A stretch of DNA of 11,179 bases, taken from contig JAHEKL010000069.1 in NCBI GenBank assembly GCA_024638345.1, positions 1-11,179 on the forward strand. The letters run 5' to 3'. The position numbers and the translations under genes were made by a program. This DNA comes from Gammaproteobacteria bacterium (GTDB taxonomy: Bacteria; Gemmatimonadota; Gemmatimonadetes; Longimicrobiales; Gaopeijiaceae). Within the stretch, counting starts at the first letter, position 1; each line of letters begins with the position of its first letter. Positions 1 to 7,137 of the stretch are shown here, piece by piece. Below the pieces are notes generated by a model that saw only the letters and a list, made by a program, of their open reading frames with translations, was not told the origin of the DNA and made no database searches.

Positions 1-2646
1 GAGGAAGCGGTTCATGCGATGGAGGCCCCTCGGGCCACCGCCGTGCGGATCGAGGGATCCATTTCGTTGGATGGCCGGATCGAGGAGGAAGCCTGGTTTC
101 GAGCGCCGGCGATCACCGCCTTCACACAGCTGGATCCGGACGAGGGGGCACCGCCAACCGTCGAGAGCGAAGTTCGCATCCTCTACGACGATGAGGCTCT
201 CTACATTGGTGCGATTCTCCAGGATGAAGCGGAGGTCTCGGCTCGGCTGGCACGTCGTGATGCGGAAGTGCCGGACGCAGACTATTTCACCGTCTCCCTG
301 GACAGCTACCACGATCATGGGACGGCCTACCGATTCGCGGTGAATCCATCCGGTCAGAAGCAGGACGCGATCATTCAGGCCAACGCGTTTCGGGGCGACA
401 GCTCATGGGATCCCGTCTGGGCCGTCGAGACCCAGATTACGGATCAAGGCTGGTCCGTGGAAATGCAGATTCCCCTCAGCCAACTTCGGTTCAGCCAGGC
501 GGACGTGCAGGAGTGGGGCATCCAGCTCGAGCGGATCATCCGTCGCAGACAAGAAAACCTCGTCTTCGCCTTCACGCCCAAGCTGGAACAGGGTGGGGTT
601 CCACGCTATGGGCATCTCGAGGGTGTGCAGGGGATCGATCCAGGTCGGCGACTCGAACTGCTCCCGTACATGGCAGGCCAAGCCGAGTTCCTCCAACCGG
701 ACGCGGCCTCGGTATTCGGGCTCGCAAACCCTTATAGGAGCGGCGCGGACTACGTCGGAAACATGGGCTTGGATCTATCCTATGGGCTCACCACAAACCT
801 CACTCTGAACGGGACGATCAACCCCGACTTCGGGCAAGTGGAAGTCGATCCGGCCATCATCAACCTGACGGATTTCGAGACGCGGTTCGAGGAGAGACGA
901 CCCTTCTTCGTCGAAGGCGCCGATATCTTCTCCTTCACTCGCGGAGGTCCTGGACAGAACGTCGGGGGTACCCCTTCGCTCGTTTACTCCAGGCGAATCG
1001 GAAGAGCTCCCCAAGGCCAGGTGCCTTCGGCAGCTGCCTTCTCCGACGTACCGACCGCTACCACGATTCTTGGGGCCGTCAAACTGACGGGCCGAACTCA
1101 GGATGGGTGGTCCGTCGGTATACTGGAGGCAGTAACCCAGAGAGAGCAGGCCAACTGGACCGACGAAACGGGTGCGCGAGACGTATCGATCGTAGAGCCT
1201 GCCACCAACTTCCTCGTAGGTCGGGTCCGAAGGGACCTGAACGGCGGAAGGACCGGTTTCGGAGGCATTGCAAGCGCAGTAAGCCGTCGACTCGGCGAAG
1301 AGGAGCCTCTTCGGGGCGACCTGCATGCTTCGGCCTATTCGGCGGGTCTGGACTTCTTCCACGAATGGGCCGAACGAACCTGGCGAGTGAGTGCAGCGTT
1401 CGCCTCCAGCCAGGTCACGGGGACCGCGGACGCGCTCGCCGGCACGCAGCGCTCGTCCGCTCGGTACCTCCACCGGCCGGACGCCGCCCATCTCGACCTC
1501 GACTCCGCGGCCACCTCGATGGCCGGGTATTATGCGATGGCCGGCGTCGAGAAGCAGGCCGGTGCCTTCCAAGTCAGAACGACCACCGCTGCGATCAGTC
1601 CCGGATACGAGGTCAACGACATCGGCTTCCAGTCTCGGGCGGACCGAATTCTGCTCGACACGACACTGAGATATCAGGAGACCGTGCCGGGTAGCGTCTT
1701 TCGCAGCTGGGAGGTCCGTGGCGGGCCTGATGCCGTCTGGAACTTCGCGGGCGACCGTATCTTCGCCGAGTTCAACTTCTTCGGATTCTGGCAGTTCCTG
1801 AACTACTGGGGGGGCGGGTGGCGATTCGGCTACAATCCGCGGACCGAAGACGACGAGCTGACGCGAGGTGGCCCGATCGCCCGGACGCCCAGGGGATTCT
1901 ACGCGAACTTCGACTTGCACTCTGATCAAAGCAAACGCGTGAGTGGCTCAGCTCGCTATCAGGGGGGCTGGGACGACGGTGGTTCACGTCGGAGCTCAGT
2001 GGGGGCCAACCTGAGCTATCGGGATGGCGAACGATGGGACTTGAGCCTTGGTCCGGAGATCTCCCGTCGCCACGCCACGGCTCAGTACATCACGTCGGTG
2101 TCTGACCCCCTAGCGGATCATACCTTCGGCAGACGTTACGTCTTCGCCGCTCTCGACCAGACCACGGTATCCATCGACGTGCGATTCAACGTCACCTTCA
2201 CCCCAGATCTCTCTCTCGAGCTGTACGCGCAGCCGTTCTTGTCAAGCGGAGCGTACGCGGCTCCCAAGGAACTGAGCGCGCCCGGGAGCTTCGACTTCCT
2301 GACCTACGGCGTGGAGGTGGGTACCGTGGTACCTGAAGAAGGCCGGCTGCTCAACATCGATCCTGACGGGTCGGGCCTCGCTCCCGCTTTCACGGTTGAG
2401 GATCTGGACTTCAACTACCGAAGTCTCCTCGGTAACGCGGTGCTTCGCTGGGAATGGCGACCCGGGTCGACGTTGTTCCTCGTCTGGCAGCAGAGTCGCA
2501 CGGGACGGCTCAGTCACTCCGACGCACTCATAGCGGACCCCGGTGCCATCGGAGACTTCGATCTGCGGCGGGAGTCAGACCAGCTGCTTCAAATCCGGCC
2601 GGACAACATCTTCCTCCTGAAGGTGAACTACTGGCTGAACCTGTGA
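1..2646 (+). CDS. DUF5916 outer-membrane protein with N-terminal CBM9-like domain (5' partial)
   Basis: The reading frame is open to the first base of the window. An ATG lies at 19, but there is no signal peptide after it, so the true start and export signal are probably upstream. Counting codons from base 1, residues about 15-205 resemble the family-9 carbohydrate-binding-like domain that heads this family (IEGSISLDGRIEEEAW, then YDDEALYIGA, then the SWDPVW and GW-VEMQIPLSQLRF blocks). From about 220 to the end is the DUF5916 region, with its hallmark NPDFGQVEVDPA (274-285) and FEERRPFFVEG (296-306). Alternating aromatic/polar strands follow, ending in VNYWLNL, as expected of an outer-membrane beta-barrel. 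The substrate and role of this family are unknown to me; binding or passage of a glycan or peptide is only a guess. The gene converges on the MBL gene, with a short hairpin-bearing gap between them. The family assignment is firm; the function is not. Confidence 0.9.
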   Translation, partial: EEAVHAMEAPRATAVRIEGSISLDGRIEEEAWFRAPAITAFTQLDPDEGAPPTVESEVRILYDDEALYIGAILQDEAEVSARLARRDAEVPDADYFTVSLDSYHDHGTAYRFAVNPSGQKQDAIIQANAFRGDSSWDPVWAVETQITDQGWSVEMQIPLSQLRFSQADVQEWGIQLERIIRRRQENLVFAFTPKLEQGGVPRYGHLEGVQGIDPGRRLELLPYMAGQAEFLQPDAASVFGLANPYRSGADYVGNMGLDLSYGLTTNLTLNGTINPDFGQVEVDPAIINLTDFETRFEERRPFFVEGADIFSFTRGGPGQNVGGTPSLVYSRRIGRAPQGQVPSAAAFSDVPTATTILGAVKLTGRTQDGWSVGILEAVTQREQANWTDETGARDVSIVEPATNFLVGRVRRDLNGGRTGFGGIASAVSRRLGEEEPLRGDLHASAYSAGLDFFHEWAERTWRVSAAFASSQVTGTADALAGTQRSSARYLHRPDAAHLDLDSAATSMAGYYAMAGVEKQAGAFQVRTTTAAISPGYEVNDIGFQSRADRILLDTTLRYQETVPGSVFRSWEVRGGPDAVWNFAGDRIFAEFNFFGFWQFLNYWGGGWRFGYNPRTEDDELTRGGPIARTPRGFYANFDLHSDQSKRVSGSARYQGGWDDGGSRRSSVGANLSYRDGERWDLSLGPEISRRHATAQYITSVSDPLADHTFGRRYVFAALDQTTVSIDVRFNVTFTPDLSLELYAQPFLSSGAYAAPKELSAPGSFDFLTYGVEVGTVVPEEGRLLNIDPDGSGLAPAFTVEDLDFNYRSLLGNAVLRWEWRPGSTLFLVWQQSRTGRLSHSDALIADPGAIGDFDLRRESDQLLQIRPDNIFLLKVNYWLNL

Positions 2647-2648
2647 TG

Positions 2649-2671
2649 CTGGAGGACATCAGTCTCTCCAG
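2649..2671 (+). terminator. Hairpin just after the DUF5916 stop codon
   Basis: CTGGAG-GAC pairs with GTC-(T)-CTCCAG around an ATCA loop. This gives nine base pairs with one bulged T, three bases after the stop codon and in the gap between two convergent genes. There is no U-tract after it, so a canonical intrinsic terminator is not shown. It may serve as a 3'-end or stability hairpin. Confidence 0.4.
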
Positions 2672-2742
2672 ACTCGCACGCGCCGGTTGTCCAGACGTTC
2701 CTTGGGGGCCTCAACGTCAATGTGGTCGGTGTTGGTCGCTCT

Positions 2743-3621
2743 CTATCCTCCCGTGGTCGCGAGCCACCGGTAGACCGCTCGGGCGTTGAGGGACATCCAG
2801 GGATCGTATTGGCCCCAGTCCGCATAGGCTGGCAGTTCGATCTCTTCTGCAACCTCATCCTCGCTCATTCCCTCCGCTATCGCCCTGCGGACAGCTGTCG
2901 TCAGATCATCATAGTAGGCGATCTGCCGATGGATCGAGGACCGATCGCCCGGCGCTCCATGACCGAACACCACTGTGTCGAACGGGATGTGGAGCATCCC
3001 GGCGAGGGCATCGAAGACCTCGGGGAAGTACCAGCCTGGTAGCTCTTGAAAACCGACCCGGTCGTTGTTCACGAAGTCGACGGCGAACGCAACGCGAACA
3101 TCCGGTATGAATGGCACCACAAGGTTGTCCGTGTGACTCGGGCCCAGATAGTGGAGCTCGATGCTGCGGCCACCCACATCGAACGTGAGGCGGTCCGAGA
3201 AAGTCACCGAGGGTCCGGGTTGTTCCCCACTCGCCCTGGCTCGAATCGGCGCCACCGCCCTCTCGTGCGCGATGATGGGAACCTCGTCTTCGTCGAACGC
3301 AGCCATGAGGGCTGGCGCCCCGGTGGCATGGTCCGCGTCGCTATGGCTGTAGACGATGGCAGCAAGCCGAGCTCCCGGAGCCACCCTTTGGATCTCTCTG
3401 CCGAAGAGAGCTGCGGCCTCGCTGTTGATGGGGTCAAACGCAACGACCTCGTCACCGCTCACCACGAACAGCGCGTTGTGACCGATCCACCGAAACTGGT
3501 ACACCCCCTCGGCGACCTCTGTCGTCTCGAAGTCCTGGGCCAACGCCGGTGCACAGAACATGGCTCCGGCGACCACGATGCCGACCGTGAACGGCGCTCT
3601 CAAGGCGCGCGATGTGGTCAT
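2743..3621 (-). CDS. Exported metallo-beta-lactamase-fold hydrolase
   Basis: A 292-residue protein starting at the ATG at 3621, which has GGAGGT five bases upstream and opens directly into a Sec signal peptide (residues 1-28, ending CAPALAQ). A GTG start 13 codons upstream is less likely. The MBL fold is shown by the motif H93-S-D95-A-D97-H98 (preceded by VYS), H163 in GPSHTDN, D182 in FAVDF, and H221 in VFGHG. These are the expected positions for a dinuclear metal site in the periplasm. The second ligand position of the usual HxHxDH is Asp here, so metal binding at site 1 may differ from class B lactamases. The reaction and substrate cannot be told; the family includes lactonases, thioesterases and quinoprotein-relay-type hydrolases. 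It lies 103 bases downstream of the VOC gene on the same strand, so co-transcription is possible. The fold is confident; the activity is unknown. Confidence 0.88.
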   Translation of the reverse strand: MTTSRALRAPFTVGIVVAGAMFCAPALAQDFETTEVAEGVYQFRWIGHNALFVVSGDEVVAFDPINSEAAALFGREIQRVAPGARLAAIVYSHSDADHATGAPALMAAFDEDEVPIIAHERAVAPIRARASGEQPGPSVTFSDRLTFDVGGRSIELHYLGPSHTDNLVVPFIPDVRVAFAVDFVNNDRVGFQELPGWYFPEVFDALAGMLHIPFDTVVFGHGAPGDRSSIHRQIAYYDDLTTAVRRAIAEGMSEDEVAEEIELPAYADWGQYDPWMSLNARAVYRWLATTGG

Positions 3622-3626
3622 GTTCG

Positions 3627-3632
3627 ACCTCC
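3627..3632 (-). promoter_or_regulatory. Shine-Dalgarno fixing the MBL start
   Basis: GGAGGT on the minus strand lies five bases before the ATG at 3621. It selects the ATG that begins the signal peptide over the upstream in-frame GTG at 3660. Confidence 0.75.
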
Positions 3633-3724
3633 GAACTCTGGCGTGGTCCTGCGGGTTCACATGAGCCCTATTTCCGCACCACCTGGCTCAACTCCTCCAA
3701 GAAGCTCTGGGAGAGGATGACCTA

Positions 3725-4783
3725 TCAGGGTAGACGACAAACCTCACCCAGCAAGCCGGTGCCACCGCAGTAGTCGACGTCTTGAAGTTGCACCCGGACG
3801 CCATCGGGCGCGTCTACCAGGATCTCGGGTGTTATCCCTTCGCGCATGCGAACGCGCGCCGACACTCGGTGCTCCCCGAGGCGATTCATGACCAGGTCCG
3901 GATCGAAGTCCTCGACTCCGAATCCCACGTGCAGCCGGAAAGCGTCGGGACCGGCTCCTTCCACCAGCGCGAGATGCTGCGGTCCCGATCCAACCCGAAG
4001 AACCGGGATCGGGGACCCTTCGTACCCGTCGGTACGGGGCCCCTCCGTCCGCTCCTGGTAAGCCACGATCTCCATGTCGGTCAGCTTCTGGTACCAAGCC
4101 AGAGCGCTGTCCATGTCCGACACGTAGTACTTGATGTGGTTCATCGTGCGCACCTGGATCGGGGGCGGATCGCCGGGTCGCCGGACCGCCTCAGCCTCGG
4201 TATCGCACACCTCGCCCAGAAAACCCAGCCCACCGCACGCGATGACAGGGTTGAACTGGAGAGGCGCTCCATCCGGACCCTCGAAGTTGACACCGTTGAT
4301 GGTGGTTCCCTCCCGAAGGACGGATCGTGCTGGCGCGCGCATCTCGGCAAGAGCCGCCAAGATCTGGTGGACATCGAAATCCTCGATCCCCCAGCAGAAG
4401 TGCGGGAGCCGGGTGGCGGGCGCGTCCGAGTTGGCCGGATCTCTCTGAGAAAGGGCCATGTACGCCGGCGGATCGACCCCGACTCGAAGAACCGTCTGGC
4501 CTAGCCCGCCCCCCAGGTAGTCTTGGAAAGCGTGACGCGGAATGCCGAGAACCCGCTCGTACCAGGCGACCGTGTAGGTCAGATCTGCGCAACCGAAGCT
4601 CACATGGTTCAGAGTCTGCACACGTACCGGCAGATTCGCCTGTGCCCCGACACCTGGACCGGGCCGCGCGCTCAGGGCGCGAGGCGCCCCGACGGCTACC
4701 GCCAGAACGGAGAGGAGAAGATCCCGGCGTGTGATATGGGTGCCCCCATTGGTTCCGATGCGGTCCTCGCCATGGACGGTCAT
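3725..4783 (-). CDS. Tat-exported protein with two tandem VOC (glyoxalase-fold) domains
   Basis: A 352-residue protein from the ATG at 4783, which has AGGAGG six bases upstream. Residues about 16-39 form a twin-arginine signal (ITRRDLLL, then a hydrophobic stretch to ALSA), so it is probably exported folded. Two VOC repeats follow, about 55-194 and 211-352. They align residue for residue at the metal-site positions: H60/H216 (NH), H128/H285 (before the WGIEDFD and FGVEDFD strands) and Q176/Q332 after PDG. The third position is Gln rather than the usual Glu, so metal binding is not certain. Both repeats end in nearly the same tail, C-G-G-x-G-x-L-G-E-V-C. VOC proteins include glyoxalases, ring-cleaving dioxygenases and resistance proteins, and the substrate cannot be told here. 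Tat export often goes with a cofactor-loaded or pre-folded enzyme. It is first in a possible two-gene unit with the MBL gene. Confidence 0.85.
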   Translation of the reverse strand: MTVHGEDRIGTNGGTHITRRDLLLSVLAVAVGAPRALSARPGPGVGAQANLPVRVQTLNHVSFGCADLTYTVAWYERVLGIPRHAFQDYLGGGLGQTVLRVGVDPPAYMALSQRDPANSDAPATRLPHFCWGIEDFDVHQILAALAEMRAPARSVLREGTTINGVNFEGPDGAPLQFNPVIACGGLGFLGEVCDTEAEAVRRPGDPPPIQVRTMNHIKYYVSDMDSALAWYQKLTDMEIVAYQERTEGPRTDGYEGSPIPVLRVGSGPQHLALVEGAGPDAFRLHVGFGVEDFDPDLVMNRLGEHRVSARVRMREGITPEILVDAPDGVRVQLQDVDYCGGTGLLGEVCRLP

Positions 4784-4789
4784 TCCTCT

Positions 4790-4795
4790 CCTCCT
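4790..4795 (-). promoter_or_regulatory. Shine-Dalgarno fixing the VOC-protein start
   Basis: AGGAGG on the minus strand lies six bases before the ATG at 4783. It favours this start over an in-frame upstream start at 4840, which would put about 19 unneeded residues before the Tat signal. Confidence 0.75.
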
Positions 4796-4870
4796 ACTCC
4801 CCCACCATGATGGGTGGAGCGCTGCTGGAGCCCTGGCCACGGTGCGGAATCGCCGAAGACCTCACGCCGT

Positions 4871-4908
4871 CTGCTTGGCCCGATAGGACGTGAGTCCTAG
4901 CGTAGCAG
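4871..4908. repeat. Nested inverted repeat in the VOC/nagB spacer
   Basis: The inner arms TAGGAC and GTCCTA (4884-4889 and 4894-4899) are perfect, with a GTGA centre. The outer arms CTGCT and AGCAG (4871-4875 and 4904-4908) flank them. It lies about 90 bases upstream of the VOC start and 190 bases upstream of nagB. It could be an operator for a dimeric regulator or an RNA hairpin in the VOC leader; the sequence alone does not decide. Confidence 0.45.
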
Positions 4909-5094
4909 ACCCACGCCAGATTCGCGAGACCTTCAGAAACGCCCTTCTTGGCTCTTCCCGGCGCGGGAGCGAAGCAAGCGCTATCGAGATGCCCTTGGAT
5001 CGACTCTGAATCGGGGGAGGGCACTACCACCCCTTTCCCCTTAGCTGCCACTCGGTCATCGTGCTCATGCCTGTTGACCCCTGCCCAGACTGTT

Positions 5095-5871
5095 ATGGAA
5101 GTCCTGATCGCCGAGACATACGATGAGATGAGCGTCCGTGCCGCAGCCGTCGTCGGTAAGCTCATCAAGATCAAGCCGAATGCAGTGCTCGGCATGGCCA
5201 CCGGCTCGACGCCCCTGGGCCTGTACCGCGAGCTGGTGCGACTTCACCAGGATGAGGGATTGGACTTCGCTCAAGTGACGACGTTCAATCTGGACGAATA
5301 CGTGGGGCTGCCAAACGACGAGCCCCATTCGTACCACTACTTCATGCACGAGCATTTCTTCCAGCACGTCGACGTCCCGTCCGGCAATATCTATATCCCG
5401 TCCGGAACCACCAGCAACCATGCCGCCTTCTGTGCCTGGTACGAAGAGCGCATTCGGGAGTGTGGCGGTATTGATATCCAGATTCTCGGGATTGGAGCTG
5501 ACGGGCATATCGCCTTCAACGAACCGGGGAGCTCACTCGGCTCGCGGACGCGTCTCAAAACCCTGGCGCGGCAGACCATTGAGGACAACGCCCGGTTCTT
5601 CGAGCGCCCCGATGACGTGCCCGTATACGCGATCACGATGGGGGTCGGTACGATTCTCGAGGCCCGAGCGATCGTCATGCTTGCGAATGGCAAGACAAAA
5701 GCAGCGGCGGTCGCTCGGGCGATCGAGGGGCCCGTCACGTCGATGATCACAGCTAGCGCCCTGCAACTTCATCCCTCCGTCCGCGTGTTCCTGGACCGCG
5801 ACGCGGCGAGCGAGTTGCAGATGAACGACTACTGGAACTGGGTACAAGAGAACCGTCCGAGACAGGGTTAG
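5095..5871 (+). CDS. nagB: Glucosamine-6-phosphate deaminase
   Basis: A 258-residue cytoplasmic enzyme that converts glucosamine 6-phosphate to fructose 6-phosphate and ammonia, the last step of amino-sugar catabolism. The length fits the family (E. coli NagB is 266). The phosphate-binding GMATGSTP loop (33-40), the catalytic region FNLDEYVGLP with D67, and the block D136-G-H138-IAFNE143-P are all intact. They match D72, D141, H143 and E148 of E. coli NagB. The residues equivalent to the E. coli allosteric-site S151, R158 and K160 are also kept (S146, R153, K155), although the C-terminal part diverges. The ATG at 5095 is chosen by alignment to the family N-terminus. There is no Shine-Dalgarno before it, so translation may be leaderless or weakly initiated. 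No nagA, nagE or regulator gene is adjacent. Identification is secure. Confidence 0.96.
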   Translation: MEVLIAETYDEMSVRAAAVVGKLIKIKPNAVLGMATGSTPLGLYRELVRLHQDEGLDFAQVTTFNLDEYVGLPNDEPHSYHYFMHEHFFQHVDVPSGNIYIPSGTTSNHAAFCAWYEERIRECGGIDIQILGIGADGHIAFNEPGSSLGSRTRLKTLARQTIEDNARFFERPDDVPVYAITMGVGTILEARAIVMLANGKTKAAAVARAIEGPVTSMITASALQLHPSVRVFLDRDAASELQMNDYWNWVQENRPRQG

Positions 5872-5897
5872 TCGCGACCGAAGGAACCCGACGCGAC
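5871..5897 (+). terminator. Weak inverted repeat after nagB
   Basis: GTCGCG (5871-5876) and CGCGAC (5892-5897) form a six-pair stem with a 15-base loop immediately after the nagB stop codon. There is no T-run, so it is at best a poor terminator or a 3' stabilising hairpin. Confidence 0.25.
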
Positions 5898-5958
5898 TCG
5901 ATAGGCCCTCTCCAGACCTCCCCCCTTGCTCCAGGCGGATCTCAGGGGAACTCGACCA

Positions 5959-6258
5959 TCAAGACTCCGTTGTCCCCCCCCCAAGCCAAATCTTGAGTCC
6001 CGCCGCGAACACGCCTCCGAGCACCAGGCCACCTATGTTTTGGAACGTCCACTGCTCGTATGGCCCGACGATGCCAGGCCGAGTCCATGTGTACAAAACG
6101 AGCGCCGTAGTCCCGGCTACGACAGCGACTGTTGTGCCAACACGGCCGAGGCTGGCCACGGGCTTGGGAGCGACCTTCTCGACGACCCATTCGAGCAGCG
6201 ACGCCACAAGAAAGATGGCCACCCCGGCCACCAGTGCAGTCACGAGCAAGAAAACCAT
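5959..6258 (-). CDS. Small membrane protein with three predicted helices
   Basis: A 99-residue hydrophobic protein that I do not recognise. The ATG at 6258 is preferred because GGAGG lies eight bases upstream. An ATG five codons earlier (6273) is in frame but falls at the edge of a palindrome and has no Shine-Dalgarno. Hydrophobic stretches lie at about residues 1-19, 39-56 and 71-94, with charged turns between them (EWVVEKVAPKP and WTRPG), giving a likely three-helix inner-membrane protein. The tail is encoded by a run of nine G bases (GGG repeated, read as three glycines) just before the stop. It converges with nagB and is divergent from the 6451 gene. The evidence for coding is the helix pattern, the ribosome site and the sensible spacing; no homologue is claimed. 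Confidence 0.6.
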   Translation of the reverse strand: MVFLLVTALVAGVAIFLVASLLEWVVEKVAPKPVASLGRVGTTVAVVAGTTALVLYTWTRPGIVGPYEQWTFQNIGGLVLGGVFAAGLKIWLGGGTTES

Positions 6259-6266
6259 CTCTGGAT

Positions 6267-6271
6267 CCTCC
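6267..6271 (-). promoter_or_regulatory. Shine-Dalgarno of the small membrane protein
   Basis: GGAGG on the minus strand lies eight bases before the ATG at 6258. It decides between the two in-frame ATG codons at 6273 and 6258. Confidence 0.55.
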
Positions 6272-6272
6272 A

Positions 6273-6285
6273 TGACCCCGGGTCA
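6273..6285. repeat. 13-bp perfect palindrome before the small membrane gene
   Basis: TGACCC-C-GGGTCA is a perfect dyad with a single central base. It lies immediately upstream of the ribosome site of the minus-strand membrane gene and in its divergent promoter spacer. The size and position suit a dimeric repressor site, but no regulator gene is visible in the window. Confidence 0.5.
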
Positions 6286-6361
6286 ACGCGGAAGCCTGAG
6301 CACCGCCCAACGCCCAGTCACTGCCGATATGCGCTGCAGGATGGGAGTCTTGCCTTGTATA

Positions 6362-6392
6362 GCGCAATCCGGTTCGGCCTCTCCGATTGCGC
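6362..6392. repeat. 8-bp inverted repeat in the divergent spacer
   Basis: GCGCAATC (6362-6369) and GATTGCGC (6385-6392) are exact inverted arms with 15 bases between them, so their centres are about 23 bases apart, close to two helical turns. The left arm overlaps a TATAGC element (6358-6363) that could be the -10 of the plus-strand gene at 6451. This arrangement suits an operator over a promoter. A hairpin in the leader RNA is the alternative. Confidence 0.45.
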
Positions 6393-6450
6393 CCGCGTCA
6401 TCGGTCAGCGACTCTTCTTGCCTTACACACTCCGACACGGAGCAGGCGTG

Positions 6451-6945
6451 ATGAGCAGAGGGAAGATCGCCGGGATCGCGGCGGGCGAGGTACTCGTAGG
6501 CGGAGTCCTGGCCTGGATGTTCACGGCTCCGTACCTCGGCAACACGGGACTTTCCCGAACGCCCGGCATCATCCTCGGCGGCACTCCTACGCCCGCACCC
6601 GACGACTTCTCACCGCTGCATGAGACGGTGCAGGGTCCTTTGCTGATGAAGCTTGCCGGATTCCCTCCGTTCGTGAACTACCTGTCCTGGGTAGGTAGGC
6701 CCGATGGCGTGATCACCGCCACTCGCCCCGACGGCGGCCTCTGGGCCCAGCGCGTGCGCGACGATGGTGGTGATGGATGGATGCGGATCGGGGACGCAAC
6801 GTACGAGATGCGAGCGATGGAGATCCATGGAGAAGAGCGCGTCGAGATGATGCGACTGTGGGCGGGTGGCAGGGATATCAACCAACCCATTGGCACAGGG
6901 GCACCGCTCAGGGATTGGGAGGTCTTCTTCTGGGTACCGCGGTAG
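6451..6945 (+). CDS. N-terminally anchored protein of unknown function
   Basis: A 164-residue protein from the ATG at 6451, with GGAG eight bases upstream; a GTG directly before it (6448) is an alternative. The frame is open for some 500 bases further upstream, but that part reads as non-coding and overlaps the opposite-strand membrane gene. Residues 5-28 form one hydrophobic helix (an uncleaved anchor or signal). A proline-rich linker (TPTPAPDD, 45-52) follows, and then a compact globular domain. Its core, GVITATRPDGGLWAQRV followed by GWMRIGDATYEMRA, looks like two or more antiparallel strands, faintly recalling split-barrel flavin or F420-binding proteins. That resemblance is weak and I do not assign it. 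The anchor suggests the domain sits outside the cytoplasm. Two dyads lie in its promoter region. It converges with the lipoprotein gene. Confidence 0.7.
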   Translation: MSRGKIAGIAAGEVLVGGVLAWMFTAPYLGNTGLSRTPGIILGGTPTPAPDDFSPLHETVQGPLLMKLAGFPPFVNYLSWVGRPDGVITATRPDGGLWAQRVRDDGGDGWMRIGDATYEMRAMEIHGEERVEMMRLWAGGRDINQPIGTGAPLRDWEVFFWVPR

Positions 6946-7137
6946 AGCGGGAATTAGGAAGGGAATAACGAGGCCCCCCACACTCCGTTCCTGGATGTTC
7001 TACCGAGTTCGCCGCAGTCGCTCTGAGCGGCCCTAGGACGCTATAGGAATAGGACTTGGCCCTGGCGTCATGCACGAGTCCACCTCCCGACCGTTGACGG
7101 ACACCTCCCTGTAGCGCCGAAACGTAAGCACGAAGGC

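Larger units (their letters stand above)
4784..5094. other. Divergent spacer between the VOC gene and nagB
   Basis: These 311 bases separate two divergent genes and should hold the promoters for both. I see no gene in the spacer. A frame on the plus strand is open into nagB from 4948, but its residues have no family character and it does not match the nagB N-terminus. The notable content is the nested inverted repeat at 4871-4908. No strong -35/-10 pair is visible. A TTGACC at 5074-5079 is followed too closely by TGTTAT (11 bases) to make a standard promoter. Confidence 0.6.

Noticed and set aside
775..1929. 384-residue open frame on the minus strand
   Set aside because: It lies wholly antisense to the well-conserved DUF5916 gene, has no domain character and is rich in Arg/Gly/Ser typical of high-GC shadow frames.
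3046..3720. 224-residue plus-strand frame
   Set aside because: It is antisense to the MBL gene, whose metal motifs and signal peptide are clear.
5942..6367. 141-residue minus-strand frame overlapping the membrane gene
   Set aside because: It is a different frame of the same DNA, Arg/Gly-rich without helices. The 99-residue frame has the ribosome site and the helix pattern.
5926..6450. Upstream extension of the 6451 gene to a 339-residue protein
   Set aside because: The added part has no hydrophobic or family pattern, runs antisense to the small membrane gene, and the ATG at 6451 has its own ribosome site and begins a membrane anchor.
7060..7120. Short direct repeat CACCTCCC in the gap after 6945
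   Set aside because: Eight bases repeated once in GC-rich DNA is close to what chance gives, and no structure surrounds it.
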